Of a DNA stretch of 64,000 nucleotides, positions 28,101 through 43,100 are shown piece by piece (position 1 is the first letter of the stretch; every line of letters begins with the position of its first letter). A program made the translations under genes and the position numbers. The stretch spans positions 226,798,961 through 226,862,960 of the forward strand of contig CP136066.1 of the NCBI GenBank assembly GCA_032622095.1. The letters are read 5' to 3'. This DNA comes from Siphonodentalium dalli (Eukaryota > Mollusca > Scaphopoda > Gadilida > Siphonodentaliidae). The notes beneath the pieces are model-generated. The model was not told the origin of the DNA. It was given only the letters and a program-made list of their open reading frames with translations, and did no database searches.

Positions 28101-31100
28101 TAATTGTCCATTTGCCTTCCGACGCATTCTGCACGATACAAATGTTCACCAAAGTCGCCATTTTGTTAATATTTTAAACAGGAAGTTCGTCAGAATTATC
28201 CGCCCTTGTTTGTGAATGTAAAGTCCGGATAGATTTGCAGTCCGGATAGATTTGCAGTTTGCGTAAAGTTTCAAGACGAAGTTATCGGTCTGGGGCGGTT
28301 CGGGACATGCGGTATTTATATATTTATTATTTTATAGGTGCCAATAAATAAGGGGGAGGCGCAGGTTTTTGGGGGACGCGGCGATCCCTGAGAAACGAAC
28401 TATTAAGTGTGTATGGCCTTATCAATAGCTAAGTAGTCCAAATGCAATTGGTGAATTGGATTTAATGTTGCTCCAAACAGATTTACCAGTACATAACACA
28501 AGATTTTGGACCGATTTAATCAAATTTGGTGTGGTGATTCGGGGTACCCTTGGCAGAGTTATAATGGTTATAATTGTTTTTAATTATTTAAAAAAATTAA
28601 AGGGACACATTGGAAATCTTTTTATCAACTTGTATCATAATCATCAATATCTAAATGAAAACAAATGACAATGTCAATGACATTTTTTTTATTATTATTA
28701 TTATAAAAGTTAAAAATATATTTTTTTTTAAAGCGATTTTTTTTCTCGAAAAAGGGTCATAACTCCTTTAAAATAAATCGGATCAAACCCATATTCGAAC
28801 TAGATCTGTATTTTGGGCTGTGAAACTCACATACCAAATTTGGTTCCAATCAGATAAAAAATGTTTGAGTTATGGCAGAATGTGTGAATTCTAAGTAGAA
28901 AAAGGGCCATAACTCTGTAACAAAAACTCGGATCAAACCCAAATTCGAACTCGATCTGTATTTTGGGCTGATATACCCATATACAAAATTTGCTTCTCAT
29001 TGGATAGAAAATGTTTGAGTTATCGCATTACACGTGAAGTGTCTACGGACGGACAGACGGACGGACGAACGGACGAACGACGAGTGGTCAATCCGGACGA
29101 CACTATGTTTACCATACATGGTATGGGTAAACATAAAAAAACAAATTTTTTTTTTGCTTTTTAAATTTTTTTAGGGCCGATTTTACAGACCCTGCCCCTG
29201 CCCCTGGCACTGAAATGGTTACAACACATTATGTGCTTATTACAGTGAATCAAACTGATAATGATGTTACTGCGACATTTCCATATGTGTATTACGCTAC
29301 CTATACTAGTGTTGAAACGATTAATCGACTAGTCGAAGTCGACGCGATTATTAAATTAGTCGATCCCGAAATCTGCTAGTCGATTAGTCGGGAAAAAGCA
29401 TTACCTATGTGCCATCATGCCAGCAGTGCCATTGCACGGCCCGTAATAAGTAACAGTGAACACATATTAACTTCTTAAAGCCTTAGTGCATTGTTCCTTT
29501 AACGATGCCACTGCCAGTCATGCACAGGCAGTGAACTCCATGACCTGCACTGAACCCAATGTATGCACGTGTAGGCGCGGTTTCTTTTATGTTGATCATC
29601 AAAGACATGAAGTGTCGCTGCTGACTGAACACTGTCTAGTTCGATGTGACGCAATTGACCAGTGATAACTTCTCACTGTGGCATGTGTAATACTAGAGTA
29701 ATGATGCAACCAAATGGCTTCAATGATATACAAAACATAATTCGCGACAAGTCACGCTGGTAAAGTCAACTCAGTAATTGAATAATTTCTAATACCCATA
29801 CCCCTTCCCCCACGACATGATGCGCCTATTCAGAGAGACAATAGAACACACCCGACATCTCGTTAGCGAGACTTATGAACGAGACTTGCCTATTTATTTC
29901 CTGGTTACCGGCGACAATTTTGTTTAAATAAAATGTTTTTATTACCTGCATTCCCCAAACCATGAGATTATATGGAGGTTGCAGGAGAGCCGGGTTTAAG
30001 ACATCAAATTGGGAGACTCACGGGCAAAACGGGAGATTATATAGTTCACGTGCTTTCCGTTTGAACGTTCTGAAACGAGGAGTTGGATACTCAAAACTGC
30101 GATGCCACATGGCCCATTTTATACGTCGTATGGGCATAGAAACGGGAACTCTTAGAAGGGGTCCTACTAGTCGATTACCTCTGGTGACTAGTCGATTCCT
30201 TAAAATCGCTAATCGTTTCAACACTAACATATACAATTACAATTAATGTCTCTATTTGACCGCACACCAAACATTGCGTTGTAGTTTTGGCACTTTTATT
30301 TCATAAGGGTTACACTGTACCGGTAACATACTGTGCTCAATTTACCCGCCTTTTCACCAGTATTCTGTTTAACCCTCGAACTCCCATTGCAGTCAGATTC
30401 TTTTTACGATAGATGCTATTGACTTTAGGTACATGTATGTCAAAACATATCAGCGAGGGGAATGAGGCTGTTAAACGGACTCTGAGCCGTAGTAACGGAA
30501 TTCCTGGTTTAACATCACTTTAACCCAGGAAAATAATATTAACGAAAATTCCAACCACACCAATCATACCAATTTCATGAAACAAAGTATGAAATGTAAA
30601 TATTTCTTATATCAATATCAATGTAAGCGAACAAACGGCAATCATTCTGCCAACAAGAGACTCTGCATATAATTCTAATAAAATAATCACTTCAAATTTT
30701 CTGCCAATTTATTTATTAAAATAGCTACTTTATCCTATATTCCCATCTGATTATCTCAGCAGAGTGTTCCACGTCAATTTAAAGTGTGATCTGAAACACT
30801 CCGATAGGGTGATAAAATAGAAATGGAGAATAATCTTGTTGAAAGTAGTAATTTTTACAAATATTATATCCAAATTAACAACACACACCGTCATATATAG
30901 ATTTATTGCAGTGACTCTCAATGACGAAATCATTTTTGTCAGTTTATTGTCGATATATGCATACCGAATCAAGTAGTAAATATTTACAATTGAGCGTAAT
31001 TCAGACGATGATTTGTACGGAGTGGTACGTACGATCGATTAGCTTCAGATTTTCGGCGATGTTAGTAGATTGTTACATTCCTCCAGTTGGCATAGCGCCT

Positions 31101-34100
31101 GAATACAAACTTATCAGTTTCATGTACCCGAACAAGTACATAATATGTCTTTAAGGTGGAATGTCAATTTGAGACTATAGATACTTCCAAGAAGATGATG
31201 CCTAAGCAGAATGAGTTCCAACTTCCCAATAAGGTGAATCTAGACTAACTCGCGGGATAGCGACACTAAATTCACCCTCTGGGGACCTCATTCTGCAAAT
31301 GACACACACTATTTAAAGGCTTGTGGATTGTTATCAGTTATGGGTCACTAACCGTATGTCTTTTGAGATTCTCTTCCTGGGCGTAGATGACTTGGGTTTG
31401 ATACCTGTCACATTAGATGAAGATATCAAGTTATATTCTTTGGCTATTCGTTTCCGCCTGTCTCTTTCTCTGAGGTTCAACCGATATTTTTCTACTTGAG
31501 CAAGTTTGATTGCTGAAAATGAAATTACGGGAAGTCTATAAAATGAGGTTCTATTTTGATGAAAAAGCTTTTTTTTGGGGGCAGTAAAAGCATGATCAAG
31601 AAATAATTTTCACCATTAAACGAACATTATAACAAATTATTAATGTCTACTATATGAGGCTTTAATACTCATTGTGTGGTATGGACGTTGTACATATAAG
31701 AGAAGGTATTGGCAAAGGGTTTTCGCAAAATTTCAGGAATCTCCAGTCATGGAAGAGTTAAACTACCCTTATGGAGCCCCTCACAGACATGAGCAGATGA
31801 CACTCAGCAATACAAGCTGCCATCTGTATGGGGCTCCATACAGGAAGCTTCAGTCATGGAGGGGTTAAACTACTCTTATGGAGCCCCTCACAGACATGAG
31901 CAGATGACACTCAGCAATACAAGCTGCCATCTGTATGGGGCTCCATACAGGAAGCTTCAGTCATGGAGGGGTTAAACTACTCTTATGGAGCCCCTCACAG
32001 ACCTGAGCAGACGACACTCAGTAATACAAGCTGCCATCTGTATGGGGCTCCCTACAGGAGGCTCCAGTCATGGAGGGGTTAACAGGGCTGCTACACATGA
32101 AATATCATTTAATTCAGATGATTAACATGAAGAATAACTAACCTATGTCTATGTCCTCATCATCAGGCTGCACGCTGAACTCACAAATCTGAGATTCCGC
32201 TATGTTATCGTGTTCCTGAAAATGTAAGTCATAACAGTTAATCCTTTCGTTAGCCGGATGTATATATATCCCATTGATGACGGGAGCATGGTGCAGCATT
32301 GAAGATCCTGTGCCAATGCATTCTCTTATATATGCGAGTCTCCCCAAGAGAGCCTCGCATATATAAGAGAATGCCCTGGCAAGGACAAGGTAAACATTGT
32401 TAGGCCAATATATTCTCTTATATATGCTAGGCTCCCTATGGGAACCTCGTATATATAAAGAATGCATTGGCACAGGGTTTTCAAAAATTTCAGTCAAGAA
32501 ATGGTTATAATAAATCTGTATCGAGAGCTTATTTCAATAAATCAAACAGATCCCTTTACAAATGTATTGCACATGAAGCTTCATTTGGTAAATAAATGCT
32601 TAAATTAAGTTAGTATGCAGACTGCCCACTGAATGAATATAGGCTTTATAGCATTCAAATAATATAACCGAACATTTAAATCAAACCAACTGAACCATTT
32701 CAGAAATCCGAATGGCTGAATTGTGGACAAATGTCAACGATTACTCTTTAAGAACTTACTCTTTCAAAATCATCACGAAGAGGCATGTATCCCAGATCAT
32801 GTTGTTCCTGTAGAGAAAGATCGACTTTTGTTGGCACGGCAGTGATGGTCGGAGACAATGGTCCTAAAACGAAGAATTAAAATCATTAGATATGATAGAT
32901 TCTACAAGTGTTTTATGTAAACTTAACCTCTTTGCATTGTAATAGTGTTGTGTTGCTTCATATTTATAAACAATAATACTTATTAAAAGACATATTATGT
33001 TCTTGTTCGGGTGTGTGAAACTGATAAATTAGTATTTAGGTGCTATGCAAACTGGAGAAATGTAACATTCTACTAACATCGCCGAAAATCTCAAGCAAAT
33101 TGACTGTACCACTCCATAGAAATCATCGTCTGAACTACGCTCAATTGTAAATATTTACTACTCGATTCGGGACGCATCTATTGGCGATAAACCAACGAAA
33201 ATGATTTTGCCATCGACAGTCATTGCATTTAATTTAATATATAAGAATAACGGAGTCCGGATATAAAAAAAATTTAATTACTACTTTGAACAAGATTATT
33301 CTCCATTTCTATTTGATCACCCAACCGGAGTGTTTCACATCACTTTAAAAATGACCAAAATCATCAAATTTATAATTAAAATTATTGAAGACATGAACTA
33401 AATTTATAATTAAAAACAACAATGACACTAAAATGAACTAAATCATTCACCCTGTGAACTTGTGGATATCATTCCTATATGAGAAATATCACTTTAAACT
33501 GACATTGCCAAGCCAGGAAATAGCATGTCTGTCATTTGACCAATAGAGAGCCCCACATAGACTGAAGCAGAGGACACTCTGTAGTGCATGCTTCCATCTG
33601 TGTGAGGCTCCCTGTGGGTTAAACATTAAACTTTTATAATCCGTCAAGTTTGGAATGGATGTCATACAGAGGATGAATTTAGTGATGCTACACCACACAG
33701 CTTAAGTTATCATCTGGAAACCAAAATATTGACGTAAAAATTTAATTTTCCAAGTCGAAAAATCGTCGGGCCGAACCCAAATTCGAACTTGACCTGTATC
33801 TAGGTATGACTGAGCCACATATACCAAGTTTAGTTGTGATAAAATAAACCAAACTCAAGTTATCATCCGGAAACAATAATGTTGACGTACAGACAGGTCG
33901 ACGGCAGTGTTCACGCTGTCGGTAGCCAAATTAGCCAATGGCTAATCTTTTCCGAATTTGGCTAATAAAAATTTCATTTGGCTAAACTTTTGGCTAAACT
34001 TGTTTTTACCCCAAATGGAGACTGAAAGTATGGAGTCAGAAAGCTAATTCATAAAAGCGCTCAATAGATCGACATTCAAGACGAAGTTAGGTGACGAAAG

Positions 34101-37100
34101 TATTTCATTAATTTCGTACTTATGAAATATCGTTCCGTAACAGCAAAAGGTAAGCTCTAACATTTAGTGTGCAGTAAACATATTTTTATTTCCAAATCTA
34201 ACATAAATTTTGGCAAGTGGGTTTTCAATTCTGTGATGTGAACGATCTAGTCCGAAAATATCGAAAGTGGGAATATATTGCCGACTGTACAAAGGGAAAC
34301 CCGATCGCGGACAGTACAAAGGGAAACCCGATCGACAACTCTATCAACCAAGCGATCACACAGTGATATGCAATCATCTTTAGTTTTCACAAGACGGACA
34401 TTCAAAGACGCATGGACATTAAACCGACCGTGGTTTAATCATGACAACGTGAAGAAAGCAATATTTTGTAAAGTGTTCATTGACGCTGGTATATAAGCAA
34501 TTTGTTCGTAACAGGCTGTTTTAATCTGGAGAAAAATTACGTCATTCTGCACGAAACAGCAAACGGTTATTATTTAACATTTAATCCCCTAATCCCCCAT
34601 TCTCTGTCTGGTCACTCACACAATGCATGTTTATGATGACATTGTATTTATGTCGGTCGAGGTTTATGAGCACCAAGTGTAAGACAATAGCTTAATCAGC
34701 CAAATGTGAATCACGACATATATTCTGTGGCTATTTGTCGTCAATACCGATACGGACAAAATAATATGCATGCTTTTATGACAGATTGTAATTTGATATA
34801 GGCGTAACAATATTAAGTTATTAGTTTCCAGATGTCACTTAGATATTTTCGCAAGGATAAATATTTAATGATTTAAAAAAAGATATTGATATAAAACAAA
34901 AAAATAATGACATTAAGAAGGACAATCCCGGGTTACCCCCCACCCCCCCCCCCCCCCCCCCCCCCCAATCACTCTTTTACATAAAGATTAATATTTTTTT
35001 TTAATAAATGATATATATAAAAATACTTGTAGTTCATAAAAATTATTTAAATTATTGTGTATTTTACCTGTGTCTGTTAAATTTTACGTTTTAGTCATTA
35101 ATTGTGAACCGACCAGAAAACGATGATTTAATTTGGCCAAAGTATTTTTTAATTTGGCCAAAAAACATTTGGCTAAAGTTTTTTTCATTTGGCTAATAAA
35201 ATTTTCATTTGGCTAAACTTTTGGCTAAAGTTTTTTTCGGTCCAGCGTGAACACTGGTCGACGGGTTTTACTTCAATGCATTTTTTCTGGGACATATAAT
35301 GCTCGTAGAAAGGTAATTCAGCTATTTATCAACCTATTTTAATACTGGGAAAAAATTTAAAGCAGATATTACTGTATTTTGGAGCGCACACCGTCATGTG
35401 GCTTTAAATTGAACTTACCGGTAGCTGATGAAGTGTGATCATGAATCTTAGACTTGAAATCTGTGGGGAAGGTCACTAAAAGAAAAGAAAGTGTTTCATA
35501 TGATATCTACATTTATTACACGCTTGTTCCTAGAAGTATAGTGTTATTGCTGTTCCATATTTACAAATCCGTATGGAACGTACGTTCCATACGCATCTCG
35601 TTGACGTAAAATGACGTTCGCCTCAACCATGAAACTGAAACTATTTAAATAAAAGAATCATCACACATGACAAACACACCCTGTATGTGCATAAATAAAC
35701 CTTATCATCCTCTATTTTTAATGCACGGATTCTAGGACGCGAAGCGTGTAATAAACACAGAACGACACGATGTGAAAATGGGTTTGTCAATACGGCACTC
35801 TTGCCGTCACGGAAGGATAAAACTCGAGGCGCAAGCATCTCTCGTTTCATCCTTCCGTGACAGCACTCGTGCCATATCGACCAACCCATTTACACATCAT
35901 GTCGTTCTGTGTATGTATTATGTGACTCATTATTTTCACTTAATACAACGATTGTTTGGCGATTGTTTTCAGATAAATCGAATCAGGATAGTATCATGAT
36001 CCGATTGTATATCATGAGTGTCTAAATCAGAACGAGGCTCTGGAACTCCCACAAAACATGTTGTTGATAAAAAATATAGTTTCCATATATTTAATAGTAA
36101 ATAATTGCAGATTTCTCATAAATTATCACACTTAATTGACTCTTTAACTACAGCAGAATTATGGGTAACTTTTCAGGATTTAGTCAGAAATATGGCTTGT
36201 TGCCATTCATCGGAAAGTTCACGGGGAGAGCTTTCCAATGAATGGCAACAAGCCATATTTCCGACTAAATCCTGAAAAGTTACCCATAATTCTGCTGTAG
36301 TTAAAATAGTGAAGTGATCTGAGTCTCGTTGAGGTGAGATCCTGGATCAGACTCGCTGCATGTGATAGCTCGTCTGATCCGGGATATCACATCTCAACTC
36401 ATTGTGATACGGAGACTCATATCACTTCACTGTAGTGATAATCTCTATGTATACCAGATTTCAGGAGATACCGGTATATACCATAAATCATTTCAGGGCT
36501 GAATATGGCATTTTGTTGTGTTAGTAATACGGTTAATACCCTAACGGGAATGTAGTGTAAGTAGCTATCAAATATAGTGAATGTCAATCAACCCACCACG
36601 AGCACAAATTATAGGCGCAGACAAGCCTGGATGGTGTGTCTGTCATTTGCAGAATGAGGTCCCAGAGGTGGAATTTAGTGATGCTATTGTGCACAGTTGG
36701 CTAGCATCACCAAATTCACCCTCTGGGAACCTCATTCTGCTTAGGCCTCATATTCTGGGAATTATCTATAGTATCAAATTAACATTGTTTTTAGTTACTT
36801 TTTCCCTTCTGGGAAGTTTCTAAATAACCTAATTTGCAGAAGATAAAATGCATATTTGGGGTGACTAATGGGTGAACATCACCAACTTCAATTTGGGAAC
36901 TTAAGTTTGATCCTTGTCTGCCATAGCAGTTGAGGCCTAAGCAGAATGAGGTTTCCAGAGGGTGAATTTGGTGATGCTAGCCCACTTAGCGGGATAGTGT
37001 CACAAAATTCATGTACCATAAATAGGAATAAGTCATTTTGAGGTCATTCGGCCAAAAAACATGGCTGCCAGTGGCCATCTTGGATTTCAAAATTTGCAAC

Positions 37101-40100
37101 AAAATACAACACAATAACTGCATGGAGTCAGTTTAGCAGTTAGAATTACATTATTTCTCTTATTCTAAGGTGTTTTAAGCCAAACTCATCGCAAAAAAAA
37201 ACTTGCAGAAAAAAAATTTGAGTTGCGGAAAAAATTGTTTGTTGGTCCCATGGACCACCCACGGCACCCCGACATACGTGCCCGGAAAAATGTTTACCCC
37301 CCCCCTGTTTTTGGCAAGAGGGAAGTGCAAATTTTAGCACCTGTGAATTCTAAATTGGGAGTCTCCTGGGAAGGACTGTTTCACATGACTTTGAAATCAA
37401 GCCTGGAAATAGTGTGTCTTGACATTTGCAGAATGAGGTCCCCAGAGGGTGAACTATTTGAAGGTATATTTAGAACCTTTCTCATCTCTGTTAAATTATG
37501 GACATGTGAAAGTGTAACTGGACATGGGTCTATCCCACAATGAAATTTTGTTTGAGCAACACCCAACTAAACATTATATTACGGGCGCAATAACACCCGT
37601 CTTCTGAATTGCGAGAGCAAATAAGTGCTCTCGCTGTGTTTTCCTCGTGGGAAGGACTGGTGAAATAAAATGGACACAAACATTAACCTCGTCCAATATT
37701 CCCCTGAATGAAGAATGAGAAGTAATGGTTTATTAAACACTAACCTCGTCCAATATTCCCCTGAATGAAGAATGAGAAATAATGGTTTTCACAATCTGAA
37801 ATAAAGAAATAATCAAGGTGTAAATACTACAAATGACACGAGGTACATGTATTCAACAGAATCCCAGCCATTAAATACATATTATTGTATACCTATAGTG
37901 GAAACGTCGAATACAAGCTGGAACTATTCTTGTTGACATTGTCGCCAAGAGACATAAATCACAGAAAAGATAGCTTAAAGCCTTTAGTATCAATGAATGT
38001 CACATTCATGGATTTAAATTTATCTGATACAAGGCAGGGCATATATCTCATCTGAATTTGCGAGAATCCATATATACTTTTTCACTAGAATCCAGGGTAA
38101 TTTGCGCGATTATTTACGAGAATCTAGATTTGAATTCTCGGCGAAATATAAGCCCTGCAAGGGTGTAGAATAAATACAGAACACAACTTGCATCATAATC
38201 TTAAATCTTTTATCGAACTTGTTGCGGACGTCGCAGGTTACTTTTGCGAAATATATCATTGTGCCATCCGCAACTCATTTGATAAAAGATTCTTGATTAA
38301 GAGGCGTGTTGTGCTTATATGTGCAATTTTAGATAACCTCCAGGCGAACTGAACGGTCATTCGCCTCAAATTTTCAGGCCTGAAATATGGTATAGTTAAT
38401 GTTATTATTACCCCATTGACTGACAGTTTTAGGACGTGTGAACCTTTAAAGTGATGTGAAACACTCTGGTGATCAAATAGAAATGGAGAATAATCTTGCT
38501 CAATGTTGTTATTTCTACGAATATTAATCCAAATTGACAACACACATTTCCATTCTTATATATTTAATTAAATGCAATGACTCTCAATGTCAAAATAATT
38601 TGTGTGAGTTTATCGCCGATAGTTGCATCCCGAATCCTGATGTAAATATATAAAATTGAGTTCAGACAATGTTTTCAAGGGAGTCTTTGAAATTTTCAGC
38701 GATGTTAGCAGAATTATACACTCCCCGGCGCCTTTGTATTAACTTATCAGTTTCATGAACAAGTCAATAATATGTATTTAACTATATTTTAATGAATTCT
38801 CTCGATGCCAAGTTGGAATCACGTAATTATTTAGAGTATTTGGTATATATGCTGATTGTCAAATTCAAATTCTTTATCGGATATAACCATATTCTAGCGT
38901 AATCCAAGAATAAAATAAAAATACATAAATAAATAACATCTTACATATAATCATTAATAAATTAAGACATTGATTGACTTTAAATATGCTGACATTTAGT
39001 CGCTGCCTATCAGACCTGTTACCCTCAAAAAATATTTTCCGGGAGATTGGTCACGATTTTCCGTGATATTGGGGTCACCATCCGGGAGATTTTAAATAAT
39101 TAGATTCCTTTTGCATTTTTTTAATTTCAATAAAGATAAACGAAATTAAACAAAATTTCTTATCATCTATCACACAGAAACATGCAAGTTTGATATCAAA
39201 TTAACAAAGTATTCTTCAGAAAAACAGTTACTGTGCAGTTATACATTTTATTGTCTCATTTATAGAGAAAACACTGTAGGCCACGTATCAACAACCGTAA
39301 ACTACTTTCGGTTTCATTTAGATCTCACGAGATTTCAACTGTCATGTTAAAAAGTACAATTCAGGAACAGACTTGTAAAGTTTAAAATCTAGAACATATG
39401 TTTCTTTTGAATTTTATCATACCATTTCAAGAGACCACGAGTCCTTAAACTTTTAATCGTATCGTCGGCGTTTTGTCGGTCTTTCCACAGAATCAGACAT
39501 TTCAAAAATATAATGTATGGTTGCCAATACTGAGACATATATAAATGACCATATACAGGGAGCAAATTACTTTTGAAATTTTGATTAGCATATAACCTCA
39601 CATTGACATGATTAGATAGCATTGTTCAAAAAGCATAAAAAATTCATTCCAAAATGCATAGCTATTATCCAAATTTGGGTAGCATATTGCAATGCGATAC
39701 CAGTTAATTTGCTCCCTGACCATATATAGGGGTCATGCATAAAGTTCGTTTGTAATCCAATATGAAAACAATCTGGCATAGTTAATATTAGTTATATAAC
39801 GTGAGGTTGCTCATCTCATTCCTCCTTTGTTTATTAAAACATGTGGGTGACAAACCATTTATTGCCAGACTAATTACCCGCGGCACATTGGCAGCTACTC
39901 CAAGCTATCGCGGTATTATTGCATAACAGCAATGTCTGCACCGGACGCAAAACAATCTCACCTAGGTAGTCTCGCATATTCTCGCTTACCGCGTTATAGT
40001 ACAACGAAAACGAAAGTAACATTAAATTATTTTTTTGTTTGAGAAGATTGTTTCAGAAACATCATTTTTTGGTCTAGTATATCTACCTGTTTCAATATGT

Positions 40101-43100
40101 CGCCCATGGGCACTAATCCTCAATTTAGTTAATTGTTTTCGATTCGCCTTTGGGATGTTATATGTGAAATAGTCTTGGAGTTTGGCGATTCCATAAATTT
40201 TGCTGTAAAATCATAGTTTACCTTCATTGAGATTTAGCATTCTTTTATAGTCATTTTCAACTTTTAAGTTATATGTAGCTGTTATTAAGTTTTTTAGTTC
40301 CTATCCATTCATATTTGTGAGTTTTTGGCCCACAAATTTCTCTATTTGAGTCAATGAATTAGCCCATGACATTTTTGGCCTGATTTTCCTTATTAGGTTA
40401 TCTTCATTGAATGCCGAGATTAATAAAGATTATAAAGAATTATAGAAGGGGCCAGTTCAACTCCAGTGGAATAATAGAAACAATATATGGAGTTAATGTT
40501 AAAGGGGTACTGTACACTAATTCTGGTCATTTATGGGACTATCTCCTTTTATACACAACAGAATATATGCAACAAATGAATGAATTTGAGCCATGGATGA
40601 CTCAAGTCATAAATTCATTATAATTACCATGTTGGGCCAAAATTAATAAATTGTTTGTTTGTCCACACCCCTACCCAAAAATTTTCAGGTGGGTAGGTAG
40701 GTAGGGATTTGTTTTTTTTTTGCAAGGTGGAATGGCATATTAAGGGTCCCCTCCATGGTGCAGGCCGAGGGTATTAAATTATTTAATATTAATAAATAGT
40801 CGGGGATTAATTTGATAACAAATTAAAAATTTAATAGTTGGAAAAAGAACAATAAATAATTATGCTGTTCAGTCACAGTTGCTGGAGTTTCTGACCGAAA
40901 ATGAGCTTCTCAGGCAACATACCACTAGTAGGCACTACTAAAAAAAAAACTAAAAAAAAATTATTATTATATTTTTTTTTTTAAATTTAAAAAAATAAAA
41001 TAAAAATCTCAATCTCAATAAAAGAATTTCCAGTCGGCCGTTAAAATCGAGTCGGTCGGGGCGAGGACAAACAAATACCTTTTTAATTATGGCCCTGTTT
41101 GCATCGTTCATAGAGCCCATGATTGTATTTTGCACTAATCCTTGGCTCAAGTTCAATCATACTAGTATGTTTCATATATTGTGTTGAGTATAAAAGGAAA
41201 TGGTCCCATAAATGGCCCCATTTAACTATGAGTGTCCCAAATGTCTCACCTTCAGGCGTCTTGCTGTCAACATGGTTTGAAACATCTTGCCTGAAATTAA
41301 TTAAGAATTATAGTTAGGCCAAAAAATAATAATACCTGAGTTTAGGGTTACATGGTCTAAATTAATTAGGGTAAGTAGGTAGGGAATTTTTTTATTCTGA
41401 ATTCCATTGGATCATTACAATTTAATCTAGAAAGCTTCACAATTCAGATAAAATTGAATGGTTCAAAATTAAATATTGTTATCTTGAATTAGTCAGAACA
41501 TTATCCAGACTAATAAAACTTCTAAACGTTTTTGTAGGAGAGGTTTGAAAATGGGTAAGAAACCTTTCGATGCCCTTCCCACTGAATTTTTTTTTTTTTA
41601 TCTGGGTCTACAGTCCAATAAAAAGTTTTGGGTAGGCACCTTTTTCTAGGACAGGTAGGGAAACTCTGAACACAGGTAGGGCTGGACGATATTAACGAAA
41701 ATAAAAACCGTGATTTTTGGAAATTTAAACCGCGGTTAACGTTATAATCACGTTTTTTTTTTAAACAGATACTGGAAACTGAAAACAATTTGTCTCTATT
41801 CGATAGAAACACATCATTGGCATTAATTTTTACAAGTTAACGTCGGGAATAATTGACAAATTTGGGTTTAAATCGGTAAGTAGTAAAACCATTATCTCGT
41901 CTATTCAATCTATTGCAAAACTAAAACCGTTCCATACTACCGGTATATAGTATCCTTTTCTAACTCGGTATGTTCTACTACGGTACATGTATGTTGAGTA
42001 AATATATATGTTATTCCCGATGACACTCAAGTCGCTTGATAAATGGAAATGTGGTTTACTGACAAGACAAATTTGATAATGAGGGTCAGCCTTTCAGCGA
42101 AGTTCAAACTCACGTAGTACATAATCTTTAGAATTCGGTCAAGCATGGGCACCATGTATTTTTGGGCGGGTTTGAAGCTCTAATTCAATTAATTTGTTTT
42201 AACCCGGAATCGCAGTGAATGATTTCTTCTCGACGATAAGAGGGTAGCAAATTGGCCCATTGATTTATAATGATTAATATGATTGACGTAGGGTTTGGCG
42301 GTATTGACGTTTTTCAAAACTGTGATTTTTCCAAAATAACACCGCGATATACGGTTTTATTGAATATTATTTTACTATTGAAAATTACCACGTAAAATCA
42401 AATTTTAAATGAGAGATATAACACTCCGGGTTTTCGTTATAAGGGATGTAAAGTTGTACACACTATCGCCAGGCAGTAAATTATACCCTATTCTCTCAAT
42501 AGCATGTGCCCATTCTATAAAGTTCCTGCCTTCTGGAATACGAAACAACATTGAGTGAATTACAGGCGCAAGTTATCCTGATTACTCCATTGTTTACATA
42601 TCAGCATGCGATGCACATTTACGTTATGTCATAGCTAAGCACGTGCTCATAGGTTGACAGACGACCTAGTAGAATTGGGCCAAGAAGGTTCAGTCTGGGT
42701 TGTGTGCAGTTTATCATACACAATGAATTACGGAACATTTTTAATTAACTTTTGAACACAGGAAAGATAATCATAATTAATCATTGAACAGTATTGCAGT
42801 TCGTGAGTTTAGGTGTCCAAATTCTTGGCAAGGAACACCAACACGTCAACTCTAGAAGGATTGAGACATGTTCGTTCCCTGAGTCAAGTTTTAAGATATA
42901 ATTGAACGACAAATACCGCCGAGTCGTGAGTCGGAAAGTTTGGACGAAGTATCGCTCGTGACGTTACACCGCTACCAGGTTGGATTCGGAAGAAGATACT
43001 TCATCGCTCTACTTCAGCCCAAAATACAACCATTGCGTCATTGGTTACAATAAAAGACAATGGAGAGTTAAATTGGGAGCGACCGATAAAGGCTGCTTTC

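Larger units (their letters stand above)
26193..29222. mobile_element. TTAA-type MITE split by a 2.6-kb insertion
   Basis: The left part (26193 to about 26558) follows the 3801 element from TTAACCCTTTCAGTGCCAGG through GCATTCTCTTATATATG to TTCAACCCAAAAAA. The right part resumes at about 29140 and ends CCTGGCACTGAAATGG (29205-29220). The 2.6 kb between is foreign to the element and carries the 150-codon frame at 27616-28068. Its borders are A-rich and only approximate. Confidence 0.5.
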
